Of a stretch of 64,000 nt of DNA, positions 44,561-56,553 are shown in pieces (the first letter of the stretch is position 1; every line of letters begins with the position of its first letter). The stretch is from Synanceia verrucosa (Eukaryota; Chordata; Actinopteri; Perciformes; Synanceiidae). Location of the stretch: the NCBI GenBank assembly GCA_029721515.1, contig CM056550.1, forward strand, positions 12,688,857 to 12,752,856. The letters are read 5' to 3'. Position numbers and translations under genes: made by a program. Under the pieces are notes generated by a model that was given only the letters and a program-made list of their open reading frames with translations, did no database searches and was not told the DNA's origin.

Positions 44561-44893
44561 GGTGGAGAGGAGGACGTGCTGCCCAGGTTTCAACTGTCTG
44601 GCGTGGTGGAGAGGAGGATGTGCTGACCAGGCTTCTCCTGTTTTGCGTGGTGGAGAGGAGGATGTGCTGCCCAGGCTTCTCCTGTTTTGTGTGGCGGAGA
44701 GGAGGATGTGCTGACCAGGCTTCTCCTGTTTTGCGTGGTGGAGAGGAGGATGTGCTGACCAGCCTTCTCCCGTTTTGCATGGTGGAGAGGAGGATGTGCT
44801 GCCCAGGCTTCATCTGTTTGGCGTGGTGGAGAGGAGGATGTGCTGACCAGCCTTCTCCTGTTTTGCATGGTGGAGAGGAGGATGTGCTGCTCG
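44561..44893. repeat. 44-bp minisatellite, eight units
   Basis: Each unit starts GGTGGAGAGGAGGATGTGCT and continues with GACCAGGCTTCTCCTGTTTT and GCGT. Starts are at 44561, 44605, 44649, 44693, 44737, 44781, 44825 and 44869, exactly 44 bp apart. Since 44 is not a multiple of three, frames on both strands run through several units without coding meaning. Confidence 0.95.
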
Positions 44894-44965
44894 AAATTCA
44901 AATTCGCAAGCCTGGGCAGCACAACATCCTCTCCACCACGCCAAACTGATGAAGCCTGAAAAAGA
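44894..44965. repeat. Inverted minisatellite unit and palindromic centre
   Basis: GCCTGGGCAGCACAACATCC, TCTCCACCACGCC and AAACTGATGAAGCCTG are the reverse complement of the unit near 44795. The centre TCGAAATTCAAATTCG is itself near-palindromic. Weaker inverted words follow at 45017-45045. Confidence 0.8.
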
Positions 44966-45065
44966 CGTTTTCATTCCCACCATGTCAAGCAGATAGCAAA
45001 CAGCTGAAACCTGAGTGACATGACATCCTCTCCACCATGTAACCTCAGCACATATAGATACCTGC

Positions 45066-46265
45066 CAGATGAAAAAGCACATTGTGAAGACGTCTAGTTA
45101 GTAGCATGCATTAATGGGACATGGAGGCACCCAGGTGAAGAGGGAGAGGAGTTCAATGTGTCATCGGAAATCCTCCTGTAGCCTCAACCTATAGCAACAA
45201 AATACAATTATTCAACAGGGCTGCAATAAACAATAAATATGGATTCCTGAATGGAATCATAGTATAAGTACATCGTTGATATACGCCAAAGTATTCCCTC
45301 AGTGATGACTTTCTCACCCTGCCTGAATTGCTAATCGTCGTTAAAGAATGCCATTACTCTAGCTTTCAAGAGAAAGGTGTTCTTATTAGATGACGGAATA
45401 ACAGCAGGAAACATGGAGATTTTTTTTGGGGGGGGGGGTGATGCAAAATCTCACCTTAACTCTTGGTATCGGTCAAACCCTCAGGAGACCGCTGTGGCCT
45501 CCTTTAGCTCGAGATCCCATGTAATCCCTTGAGTCCCGCCATATCACAGTACAGCAGTTTTCTCTTGGCTCATTGCTGCTCATTCTTCTTATTCACTGTG
45601 TGTTGTAATCTCCACGCCGATAAGGAGATTAAAAAAGTGAGCAGGAGAGGGGATTTCTAGGATTTCTCCTGTGAATAGAAAAGGATATCAGCGGGATGGA
45701 AAGATATTACCCTGGGCTTTAACACCCAGGGTTAGGGAGGGAGAAGGATGCCAGTCTAGAGATGGAGCTGGAAGGAGTGTTTGATATAGAGGAAGAGGGC
45801 AGGGGAGCTAGGTGTTATCACCTGGAGTCATCATTAGCACTGTTTACAGAAGGACCGCCTGGGAAAGGTCAGAGTCTTATCTCCTCAGTATGATAGCATG
45901 CTATCAAAGCAGCAGCAGCAGCGACCCCATGTCAGTGTTTAACTGCAGACGTTAAGTGTGTTAAAATCTAGGAACAAACAGTGATGTGGGGGAAGGAAAG
46001 AAAAACGATATAATCCGAACATCAAATAAACAACAATGTGTAATATAATTTCAAGATGCTACCTGTAAAATGCAAGTTTTGGGCAATCCCATAATAAATG
46101 TTTATGGTTGGCTACATGTGATCCACATCATCCCCCAGCTCAGTTTATTCTGTGTACAAGAGGCATTTATCTTCAGATAGATAGATAGTGTGGGGCTTCC
46201 ATTTCTTAGAATGAACACAGATGCACGGCTTACTCACAGAATTCTTCAGAATAAGAGTCTTAGGC
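45066..46265. other. No gene recognised
   Basis: Non-coding; a T/G homopolymer tract at 45421-45439 is present. Confidence 0.4.
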
Positions 46266-46267
46266 AG

Positions 46268-47520
46268 CAGCCATAGACTGTAAAAAGAATGGACGTAGCA
46301 CCCGTGACATCACCCATTGGTTTGGGGGAGTTCGTTTTGTGCTCCTATCATGGGCATTTGAACTGCGCCATCTTGTATTTCAGTGGGCGTGTACTTTCCA
46401 TATTTGGAGGAGAGGTGGTAACTTTACGGGTCAGCCGTCCGAGATCCCGCCCACTGAACTCAAGTTAACCACGCCCAACCGAGCTAGCCTAAGGCTATTC
46501 AGCCAGACTAGGCTAACAAGCAGCTACCGGCAGCAAAAACAGAATGTAATGCTGCTGCGTTTTAAAAATCACCCTTTCAGATTGAGAGGTTTTAGGTGGA
46601 GCTGCAGTGTTTGGTGGAGTTGTGTGGGGGGAATTCATTTGTACTATTTAACTGTGAAACGATCGTTTAACATGTTAGTTACCGTTTCAACACTTCCTCT
46701 ATCCACTAACGTTTATCCAGCACAGCAGCCGCTTTCTGACGGAGCATCTCTGTGCATGCAATGTCGGACTTTTTAAACAGAACAATGATACGAAATAAGG
46801 TTGTATTCCCGCATTAAACAGACTCAACATGCTCTGGTCATCTATCTGTATCAACAGGGATCATGAGTCGGCAATAAAGTCATTATAAGCCAGCGGCAAA
46901 ATATGCCGACAAATACCAAGAAGTGGCAGCATCCAGAACCCACGCAGACATGTGGAGAACATGCAAACTCCACATCAGGAACCGGGTACCTTCTTGCTGT
47001 GAGGCGACAGTGCTATCCACTGCACCACCATGCTGCCCACAACACGCCATATTGCCAGAAAAATCTACACGTAAAGAGGCAAACAAACACGAACACCGCA
47101 GCGCTTGTTAACCACAGACTTCTGGGTGTAGCCCAGCCTAGCTCAGCTATGCTATAGCTGCTATATGCTATAGCAAAGAGCTAACTGCTGGTAACTGTCT
47201 GTGAACCTGTCACTCAACGTAACCACGCACTAATTTCTGCAAGAATTTTAAGCTGAAATAACACTAAAACGGTTGTGGTAAAAAAAAAAAAATCCACCCC
47301 CCTCACAGTGTTCACAGAGGTGGAAACTATCGGAAGAGACCAAAAAATTAAAATGTACCAGACTGTAAATATGTTTTAAAGCTGTAAAGTCGGTTATTTT
47401 AACATGGCGGTCAATGGAGCTAGCACCCAGCAGCCGGACGAGAACTGCAGCTTTTGAACACAGAAGTGGTCCTCACTCGGAGAACCCACAACTCCCCCCT
47501 TGGTGGCAGCGTAGGTTGGA
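46268..47520. mobile_element. Probable non-autonomous DNA element with nested SINE piece
   Basis: CAGCCATAGACTGTAAAAAG, AATGGACGTAGC and GTGACATCACCCATTGGTTT at the left are words of a common fish DNA repeat. The right side has AACATGGCGGTCAATGGAGC. The ends are approximate. A minus-strand SINE fragment (46934-47038) lies inside. Confidence 0.45.
46934..47038 (-). mobile_element. SINE head fragment, minus strand
   Basis: GAACCCACGCAGACATGTGG, AGAACATGCAAACTCCACAT and CTTGCTGTGAGGCGACAGTG belong to the SINE family of 57986-58329, covering its head with the A-box region. Confidence 0.7.
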
Positions 47521-47552
47521 AACAAACAAAAAATCACTCTCTATACACTGCT

Positions 47553-47642
47553 CTGTCACAGGCTGTATGGGAGCGCCCTCTTGTGCCAGCTGCCAAAAAC
47601 ACTTTGACGTATATATATATGTCTATGGCACTCAAAGAGTCA
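47553..47642 (-). mobile_element. TTAA-flanked MITE, left-end fragment
   Basis: TGTCACAGGCTGTATGGGAG, CGCCCTCTTGTGCC, AAAAACACTTTGACGTATAT and GGCACTCAAAGAGTCA match the family's left end on the minus strand. Confidence 0.75.
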
Positions 47643-47865
47643 TTGTTATGCCTCACAGTGGAAGGTTCTCAGAAAGATTTCCACATCAGATAGAAAGCTT
47701 GTCATGACATAAATATAAAATAATTAAATCTGGGAAATCACTGGAGTCATCTCACCACAGATGCCAGTGAACATATAAGACACACTGTGGTTTGTGAGGT
47801 AAATTTTAAATTTCCACACAAACAAGAGGACTGGTGTGGTTCATTAAGAGCTTGTTTTGCACCTG

Positions 47866-47869
47866 CGCA

Positions 47870-47923
<54 letters not shown>

Positions 47924-48083
47924 AGCAGTACAGTAAATGGAACAGCAGCCCAGTGACATTAATGCTATAGGTTATTGAGTGATTTTAAAGGATTTATAGG
48001 GCAGGGCAAGACACTGTGGCAGAGAGAGCACGCAAGGTAGAAATGAGACTGTTTGGAAACACACACACACACACACACACACA
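47866..48083. repeat. Two (CA)n microsatellites
   Basis: CA tracts at 47866-47921 and 48059-48083. Confidence 0.95.
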
Positions 48084-48379
48084 CTCCTGCACACTACACA
48101 ACAGCCGCACTGTTGCTCATATAAATTCCCAGAGTTTTATACCTCTCAACATGTCCTGTTTCCCTCTGTCAGTGTTTTTCTTTGTGTTCAGGTCAGGAAG
48201 GGAAATAGCTGTGGTTTGAAGTCATCTGCAGCTTTCACATCTCTGCCCTTTGTTACCCAATCCCTAGCAACTTGATCCACACTGCATGGACTCTATTGGT
48301 TTCTGTGTGCTGTGTATGACGACCTGTGCGCAGTGTCAGGGGTGGTAACGTGTTGTTGACATTAGTCCATGTTGATGAA

Positions 48380-48480
48380 TGAACAAGGTAAAAACAAACA
48401 TTTTCTTCATGATGAAATAGAGTCTCTTCTTTCATTTGAGCTATTCACTGTTTTCAGAGTCAAAGTACAAAATATTTTCA
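48380..48480 (+). mobile_element. TTAA-flanked MITE, internal fragment
   Basis: GAACAAGGTAAAAACAAACA, TCATGATGAAATAGAGTCTC and TTCATTTGAGCTATTCACTG match the family's right interior. Both ends are absent. Confidence 0.7.
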
Positions 48481-49235
48481 TGTAAATATAATCATGCGTG
48501 TGCTTGCAACACGTCATCATTTGCATCCAGAATATTTCAAAATAAGAGATGTACTGTTTGTTCCTTTTCCTTTAGCCTAACTTTGCTTCCTTTCCTAGCG
48601 CGCCATATGATTGGCCATTTACATTGCCTTGCAGAGTGTCAACACCTGTCACATGGAATGCCATTTAGTTCAAATAGTCTTTTGCAACATGTATATCATG
48701 CACTTTGGTATCTCTGTGTTAATGTTCACTACACTGTACACCTGTATTACTGATTGAGTTGGACATTGTGGTGTACTTCTGGGGTGGTATGGATTTACTG
48801 TTAAATGGTGTGTTTGCGAGGGCATAAATGGGTATGGTTTGAGCAACATTCTCTAAAAGCCTTTAGAGTGGACTTCCGTAGGACGAGTATAACAGCTTTC
48901 TGAGAAATGGTGAGGAATGTAGGAGCTGTGTGAGATGGGGAGAGGAGAAAACACTCTTTTTTTATCTTCTTCAGACCAACAGCACCTTTTCCCTCTCATC
49001 GGCCATCTTTCCTAGTTTCCCGCTCTCCTTCTTTGTTGAAATATCTTTACAGGCAACACTGCAGCTAAGAAAAATCTGTATTCATTTTGTTAAGAAGCAG
49101 CAGATCAGCAGTCATCAATGAATTCTACAGAAAATAAGAGTGTTTTCATGCCTGACCTGGTCAAGCAAACTCTGCCTTGTTTAGGCTGACAGTCCTAGTA
49201 GGACTGAGTGAAAATAGGTGGCTTATATGCCCGTT
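48481..49235. other. No gene recognised
   Basis: Non-coding DNA; frames at 48436-48753 and 48930-49121 have no recognisable motifs. Confidence 0.4.
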
Positions 49236-49650
49236 TTAAAATGAAAAAGGCCAATAACATAATTAAAGTCCTGAACTGATAATGTAATAACTTTTGGCCA
49301 GTAATGTTATTATTTATTGGCCATAATTATAATAATAGTAATAAAAAAATCTTTGTAAATGTAATAATTGAGCCAATAACTTTAAAAAAATTACACAAAT
49401 AACTTTTTATTCAAGTTTCAAACATTGATATAAATGCAATTTAAATTAAATAAAGTGAAAAAGTAAAAGAAAAAAAGTAAAAATAAAAATTAAAGTGATA
49501 TTAGTATATTAATCTATTATCTGCTCAGTTATAACTTTTGCAAAAAAAAAAAATAGCAGGGCATTAACATATTAAGTTATTACATTATTGGCCAAATTTC
49601 AGGACTTTTATCACATTATCGGCCTATTACATTTTAAATATGGCAAATTT
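49236..49650. mobile_element. AT-rich inverted-repeat MITE
   Basis: The left side reads AAAGTCCTGAACTGATAATG then TAATAACTTTTGGCC. The right side inverted reads AAAGTCCTGAAATTTGGCCA then ATAATGTAATAACTT. The long imperfect inverted repeats enclose about 250 bp of A/T-rich DNA. Confidence 0.6.
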
Positions 49651-49858
49651 ATTATGTTAGCCTTCTATACCTTCATTGGCTTCTATAAACCATCTGGAAG
49701 ACTGTGTGATAGCATGAACTCAGAAGCAAAATTTACTTAAGCCCATAATCGTGAGAAGGTTCATGGTGATCTTAAGTAAACAGTGAAAAAACTATGAGCT
49801 TTTCTCAATAATGTACATAATTTAACATAGACAAACAGAGTAAAAAATGCCTTACAAT

Positions 49859-50366
49859 CCATGTATCATTTGTTCATTCATTTTTCAAAACTGAACAGAA
49901 ACTAAAAAAAAAATAATGACTTATTTTCTCAATATTCATTCCAAAAACCAAAATTAAAAAAAACAGATAATGACTCTTTTTTTTTAATTTCTTAGTTTGT
50001 GCACAAATGGAAAATGGAAAAAATGGATAATTTGGATTTGAATCCGAGTTGGATATTTCTATTTGCCACAAGTTGCGTACTGTCTTCCAGTAAGCCACCT
50101 CTCACTAATTCCTGGTCAAATGAGCCTCTTATTGTTTTCCAGTGTGCAAATGACCGACGAGTAGGCATGCTCGTACTCTCTGCAAGAGACTTTGAGAATT
50201 ATTACTCAAAAAATTTGTGCCCAAAATTGGAAATTGAAAAAACAAGTCTTTATTCTTTTTTTTTTTTTTAATTTTGGTTTTGGGAACAAATATTGAGAAA
50301 ACAAGTCATTGTTTTGTTCTTTTATTTCATTTTTTTTTTTAAATGAATGAATGATACACGGAATTC
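49859..50366. mobile_element. MITE with ATCCATGTATCATT ends (copy 1)
   Basis: Left ATCCATGTATCATTTGTTCA; right AATGAATGATACACGGAATT, its inverse. The interior has AAAAAATGGATAATTTGGAT and ATTTGCCACAAGTTGCGTA, shared with copy 2 at 61488-61782. Confidence 0.7.
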
Positions 50367-51275
50367 TTTACGCTCTATTTTTGTAAATGGAACTACTGTG
50401 TGAGGCTCCTGGCATAATATTCTCTGACAAAAAAAAGAAAAAAATATAACCTGGCTAGACCAACAACAATCCATTACTTTTTTGAGTAACCAACTCAACA
50501 CTGGTTGAATCAAATACCAATACTAACCTGAACAGTGGTCTAACAATGCCATCAATCTCTGTGGACGTTGCATGAATATAAAGGGCCTCACCCCCAACAT
50601 GCACACATGGGACAGGAGTGTGTTTCCCCATGCATTACTTCTTCTATTTAACTGATCACACTTGGTTATTCTGCACACACATGCTCTATTGACATGCAGC
50701 ACAAGGAGGGGAGTTTTATGCTTGTTTAGCATTGGAATTCCCAAGTGTGTGTGTGTGTGTGTGTATACTTCCACCCATGGTGGAATATGTCAGGGTGCTG
50801 CAGGCTGTTCCTGCTGTTTGTTTAACAGTAGCTGCTCTTTAATGAGAACAACATCCCTGCACACCGGAGAGTTCCAACGCCTGTGCTGTCACAAAGTTTT
50901 GAGGTCACAGGTCAAAGTCTGTATTGATTGGATGACTGTTTCTCTGGAGGAAGACAGGTGCGTGATCCTCTCTGCATTATCATTTTCATCCTATTTCTCT
51001 ACCTTAATTTGTAGCAAACACGCATCTTATTATGCTAACAAAGGTGACTCCCCAGAGGACAGAGAGCATTCTTGCTCCCTGCTGGCTTTTCCATGGGCTT
51101 TTTCTGCAGTTGGGCACAAAATGGCGGTCATAGGGGTTAACTGTACATGAGTTAGGGTGATCTCATTGGGAGCGTAGCCATGCACTGCTCAAGCTTCACT
51201 ATCTGGAGGCTGGACTGGACTTGACTGGTGAAGTAAACTATGAATAAAATAATGCAACAGTAGTGGCTAGCAGCA
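50367..51275. other. No gene; (GT)n tract at 50744-50764
   Basis: Apart from the microsatellite there is nothing recognisable. An open frame at 50662-51150 crosses the microsatellite and lacks domains. Confidence 0.4.
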
Positions 51276-51800
51276 GAATGGAGGATGATGGCAAGCAAAC
51301 TCACCTCAATGAGGAGGAACGACAAAAAAACTGACCTGGACTTCATGTTAAGGATCTGAGGGAGCTGAGGAAAGACAGCAGCTGACATGGATTCAGGAAA
51401 AAAAACAAATGAATCTAATACTAGGATTGAGGAGGCAGAATGGAGAATTGATGCAGCTACAGGTGACTGAGGATGCTACAACTCCAAATACACTTGGATG
51501 CTAAATGAACGGATTTAGAGGGCAGCTCCAGACATGAAAACACTGGAATACATGGGGTCAAGGACGGCCACGAGGAGAATTCTCCGACGATGGTGCGGGA
51601 GAGTCTGGAGCGCCAAATTTTTAACCTGCGAGTGGAAAGGGATGCAGAAGCCACCAGGGGAAGCTGCACCAAGGTCCATTGTAGCTAAAATACCAAGTTA
51701 CAGGATGAAAGAGGAGCTGCTGAGGCTGGCAAAAATGAGGATTTCAACATCTTGGGGAAAAGCATTAATCAGGATCATACAATGGGGTATTGGGGGGGTA
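51276..51800 (+). pseudogene. L1-type LINE ORF1 relic
   Basis: 51534-51800 contains KPPGEAAPRSIVAKIPSYRM and KEELLRLAKM, which fits the RNA-binding ORF1 protein of L1/Tx1-type LINEs (pattern PKP...PRSI-V-x-x-x-Y-x-K-E). The region before it (51290-51530) has decayed text resembling the coiled-coil half (IEEAEWRIDA). Several stops break it. There is no ORF2, so only the 5' half of an element is left. Confidence 0.5.
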
Positions 51801-52505
51801 TTCACACACTTATAGAGAATAAAGTCAATATTTACATATGTTCTAAATAATAATATGCATAATATATGACTTTTTGATTCATAAAGTTGGAATTTGCCAA
51901 TATCTTTACCAAAATTTTTACCAACTCCTCCTCTACAACAACACTTTGGAGTATTATTACTTCATACTCATGAAATTATGACTTTATTCTCGTAAATAAA
52001 CTTTAAATGAGTTTGATCTTGTAAATTTATAACTTTATTCTCATAAATAATGACTTTAACCTGGTAAACAATACCATTCCATGCTTGAAATAATCAGGCT
52101 TTTTTCTTATTCAACTGAGATAAATTAAGAAGTTTCATGGCCAGCAGGAGTTTATTGATAGCAGCTTCAAACTTTATCAGACAGTGATGACTCAAAGTCA
52201 GCTCGTCCCACACAGAATTAATTTCATAACTTAATTCCATAACCTAATATTCCTTTAGAAATGGCCGGGGTCGTATTGATTGTTCTGCCAGCCCTATGTA
52301 AATGCCCTTATCTGCTATCACTTTTTGACCGGACGATGTGAGGCATCTGACAGCTTAATTTGACAGCGTTAACGTCTGCACTGTTTACCCGATCTACCCA
52401 AACACTCTGCTTCTGATGCTTCTGCATCACTGGATTTTCACAATGAATAACTTTTCTGAGTATAACATCTGAGTCATGAATTTCTGTCAGAATATCGTTA
52501 CTTTT

Positions 52506-53022
52506 TTAACTCTTTGTGTGCCAAAGCATCTGTACATCTTTTAAAATCCAACGCTTGAGTGCCATCGATATATACAGTACATACATACTGTATTTCAAAG
52601 TGTTTTTTCAGCAGTTGGCACAAGAGGGCGCTCTCTCATTGTGAGTAATTTTGGGGTTTCTGGGATTTGTAGGGTTTCTGGGATTTGTGTTTCAGAGCAT
52701 AAATAGACAGTATACACCACAGAGATCAAAACAAGAAGTGGAGACGATCGAGATTAGAGAGTAAAACAAACAGAATCTGGACAAAAAGTGGTGATTTTGG
52801 TGAAAGTGTCCTCTACTCTACCTCTGATAAAACAAGAATGGAACAAGGTAAAAACAAACATTTTTTTCATGATGAAATAGAGAGTCTCTTCTTTCATTTG
52901 AGCTATTCAGTGTTTTCAGAGACATAGTACAAAATATTCTGTGGGTCTAGAAATATGATGGACAAAAACATTGGAACAAGGCACTTTCTGTTTTATAAAA
53001 CGACTGACGCTCAGTGAGTTAA
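52506..53022 (+). mobile_element. TTAA-flanked MITE, complete (517 bp)
   Basis: TTAACTCTTTGTGTGCCAAA at the left, CGACTGACGCTCAGTGAGTT plus AA at the right. It has the CTTGAGTGCCATCGA block, GGCACAAGAGGGCGCTCTC, a local duplication of TTTCTGGGATTTGT, GACGATCGAGATTAGAGAG and CATGATGAAATAGAGAGTCT. It is the best full reference for the family in this window. Confidence 0.85.
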
Positions 53023-55180
53023 ATATTTAAAGAACCAATGAAATTGTAAGTGAGGTAAAGTAAAATAAAAAGTAATGAACCTTTTCATTTAATACCTACA
53101 GCGTATTTTACAGAAACATGCATTATCACTGTCAAAGCTGGGATTCAAAACAAGGAACATTTATTTGAATTATAACAAAATTATCATTGTTTTTGCATCC
53201 TCAGGGTGTGATGTCACCTGCCGTTTTTGTTTCCAAATTATCTGTAAATCTCTTCTCTAATTAATCTACTTTATTACCAAGGAGCTGGCTAATGAAATTA
53301 GGAATGTAGCCTCCCACTGTGTCACTCTGCTGCAAATAATTTCCACAACATTTGTTCAATAATGGGGTTTTAGTTAGAATGATGACCCAGTTAGACATAT
53401 TTTCATTTTCATTTGATTTCACTGAAATTTTTATGTGTATGTTTAGATTTGAGCTGCTGGGATTCGTTGCAATGAGACATTTATAATAGATCCATAACCC
53501 TAATGAATATAACATCACACATCACAACAACACAACTTTTTAGGATAGATTCCAGCTATGCAAGAGTGTATCCACATACTGTGTATGTTGAGAATTTACA
53601 CATTTTAGATTATAGAATGTCCCCTCTTAGAATTGCTAAGAATTACAAAGGTAATGCAATTATGGATGAGCAAAGACAGAGGAATAAATCTATATTAAAC
53701 CTCTATAAAAAGTAAATGTTGTTGGTAATACGGCAAGCCTCGATATTAGTCCATGCAGCTATGTTACTCTTGAATTACATGCAAAAAAATGGGGCCATAA
53801 TTATTTTTGGTAATATTTGTATTATAGAGAATAATTCAAACAATAACACTGAAGTTAAATTATAAATTTTTGAAAGGAACAAAAAAACTCATCCATTTCA
53901 GTATTAATTCAGACTTTTCAAAATGATGAACAAAGCAGCATTATTCACGACAGAGAGACCATCAAAGTAGCTGATTTTTGGACCATCAATACGACTGCTC
54001 TCCTGTTTGCTTTTGTCAGTGTGAGATCTCTGAACTGAATGGATGAAGGGAACACCTCTCTGAGCGTCACATATCTCCTCAAGTGGGTGTGTATTAGTTT
54101 AATAGAGAGTCCTCTGCATCAGAAACCAACGCAGAGAGACACTTTTACTTACTTTTGGAGTAATATATATTTTGGAGTAATATTGCGAAAAAAAATAAAT
54201 TTTCCATTGCCTTTCTAATGTAGTGATCTGTGTGTGTTTTGCAGGCCGCCCACCCCACAACTTTTTTTTCCATTCTTCTCTTTTGCAAATTCAAAATATA
54301 TTCCTCTACTTTCTCTTCTGGATGCGTTTCATCCTGTCATTAATATTTAAAGCGACACCTTGAGCAAACTCACTCATCAAAGAGAGAGAGAGAGAGAACA
54401 AGGAAAATGGGTGAGGGGATTGTGTTTGCAGGAATCCTTTAATCCAGGGGAATTAGCCATTTAATAGTGAATCACCATTTGTACATTACAGGGCTTAGAC
54501 TCCAGGGAGCCAACACAACACTGCTTAAACACTCCTAACCTGCAGGCCCACACATACACTTACATTTAAAATTTCAACATTAGCATCAGCTGCACCTGAT
54601 GTTGAGATTGCTGTATTTGAAAATGTGAAAAATAATATTTTGATTAAAAAAACATATTTCTCAAAGAGTGCATTTCTTCCCTCTCTCCTTGGCAGAAAAC
54701 ACACCTCGCTTACAGAGGAGCTGTTCAATATGAGACGTTCAAAGACTGTGGGATGGCTAATGTATTACCTCAAGGGTTAATATTGTTCAGTCCAGTTTAA
54801 CCCAGGGAGGAAGGAGGATCCCAGTGTGGGTTTTTCCTCCATTTACCTCTACCCGCCTGAACTTCCCATCACTACTGCACGCATGGCCAGACCAGAGATG
54901 ATGCATTCACAGACCTCATTACATCACAGTTCCGTGTTATTCCTGGTGTTCAAAGTGGCTGCGCAACAGACCCTCTGGGGCTTTTAATGCCAAAGTGCTG
55001 AGGTAACTGTCGTGGTTTTGACAGCACATGTCACGCTCACACAGTCTCCACTTTTGTCAATGCAGGACATTAAGGCACATCGTTTGGACTTCAAACTGTG
55101 TACTCTTGCATTTCCTCCGTCAGATATTTCATGCTCAAATGTACAGCTCCTTTACTTTAAAAAATAGATATTGCACATTT
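53023..55180. other. No gene recognised
   Basis: AT-rich presumed intron; a short GA tract at 54376-54396. No coding sequence recognised. Confidence 0.4.
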
Positions 55181-55396
55181 TTTGTGGGGGTGTAATAATG
55201 GAGTAGTATATGTTAATCCACTTAGTAATGAAGTAAGACGGGACAAATATAGCAACGTAGTAAAAGGTAAATGGTAACTAGCCTAAAACATGACATCCTT
55301 TGGGGAAAAATATATTAAGAAATTTAAAATCAATATTTTATCACAACAAAAAGCATTGTAATATATTGCCATATTGATATTTTTTTCACACCCCTA
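55181..55396. mobile_element. Possible hAT-like MITE
   Basis: GTGGGGGTGTAATAAT at the left and ATTGATATTTTTTTCACACC plus CCTAC at the right are partly inverse (GTAGGGGTGTG). The middle is AT-rich. Confidence 0.4.
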
Positions 55397-56467
55397 CTCG
55401 TGTTGCTGGACAACATATAAAAAAATAGCAAAATTACTCTTCCTAAGATATGTACTGTTGTATGAAGATACATTGACCAAAGTCATGTTAATGAGGTAAT
55501 AGGTCTTCAACTCATTTACAGTCTTTTAAACATGTGGATAACATGGTCTTAAACAATAATTATCAGAGACGAGCAATGCTGCCGTTATGTACAATTTACC
55601 TTTGTCACTCAGCCAGTGCAATAAAAAAAACACACATATACTGTGTGTTTGCAATTGTCGCAGTTGAATCAGCGTTCAATACCGATGCACAAGGCACCCC
55701 TGAACGGGATGTGTTTATGGGCCATGTGTTAAATTTTGCTTTCACTTTACAGTCAGTAGGTGGTTTGTCCCATGTTCTGTCTGAAGTACAACCATGTTGT
55801 TAATAAGTGGTTTTGTTGCCAGAATGTGAGGCTGAAACATGAAAAGTCAGCTGTCATGTCCTGAAAGGTGAATATTTTGATCGTGGTTCCTGTAGCTAAA
55901 TGTATGAAGGAGCTGAAAAGCGGTAAAAAACATACAGAAGAAATAGCTGAAGAAGTTGAATAAACCTTAGCATGACAATAATGAATCAGCATTCCTACAA
56001 AAACACAAAAAATATGATCATAAGGTGAGATGGAGACAATAATCAGCATGTGCAGTTAGCTCTAAACTGTTGTCAGTGCACAAGATCACCTGTAGGCAGA
56101 CTCATCCTCACCAGAGATGAGCCCAACGAGGGTGGTGTCGTCTGCAAGCACGTCAGGAGCTTGACTCCACCAAAATCCCCAAAAGCCATCCTCACAGAGT
56201 AATGCACAGAAAAAAATAACTGTTCTTAATTTTCTTATTAATTATAGATGTGTGTAATCTGTGTAACTGAGCAGAGGTCTGCCAGAGTGAATTTTTATTT
56301 TTATTAATTAAAATCAGAGGTCACTTAGAGGATGGCAGGGTGTTTGAGGCTAATGAGGCCAGGATTTATTAGGGTTAATTCCTCCAGTCCTCCTTGTGGA
56401 AGTTCACGCCTCCCTGGAGCTCATCTTAGATTTCAATTCACACAGATTAAAATTAACGACTTGACAG
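55397..56467. other. No gene recognised
   Basis: Non-coding DNA; frames at 55534-55803 (+) and 55753-56049 (-) have no motifs. Confidence 0.4.
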
Positions 56468-56553
56468 TAGGGGTGGGAAAAATATAGATATATCCTGACT
56501 CAAGTATTGCGATATGTATCGTATTGTGTAGTCCTTGCCAATACCCACCCTTA
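56468..56553. mobile_element. 86-bp hAT-like mini-element
   Basis: TAGGGGTGGGAAAAATATAG at the left and CCAATACCCACCCTTA at the right are inverse ends. It is a strongly deleted relative of 36656-37055. Confidence 0.55.

Noticed and set aside
44520..45082. Proteins with HILLSTMQN or CVVERRMCCP repeats
   Set aside because: They come from the 44-bp minisatellite and its inverted unit.
46339..46776. 145-residue frame
   Set aside because: Lies within a non-autonomous DNA repeat and has no motif.
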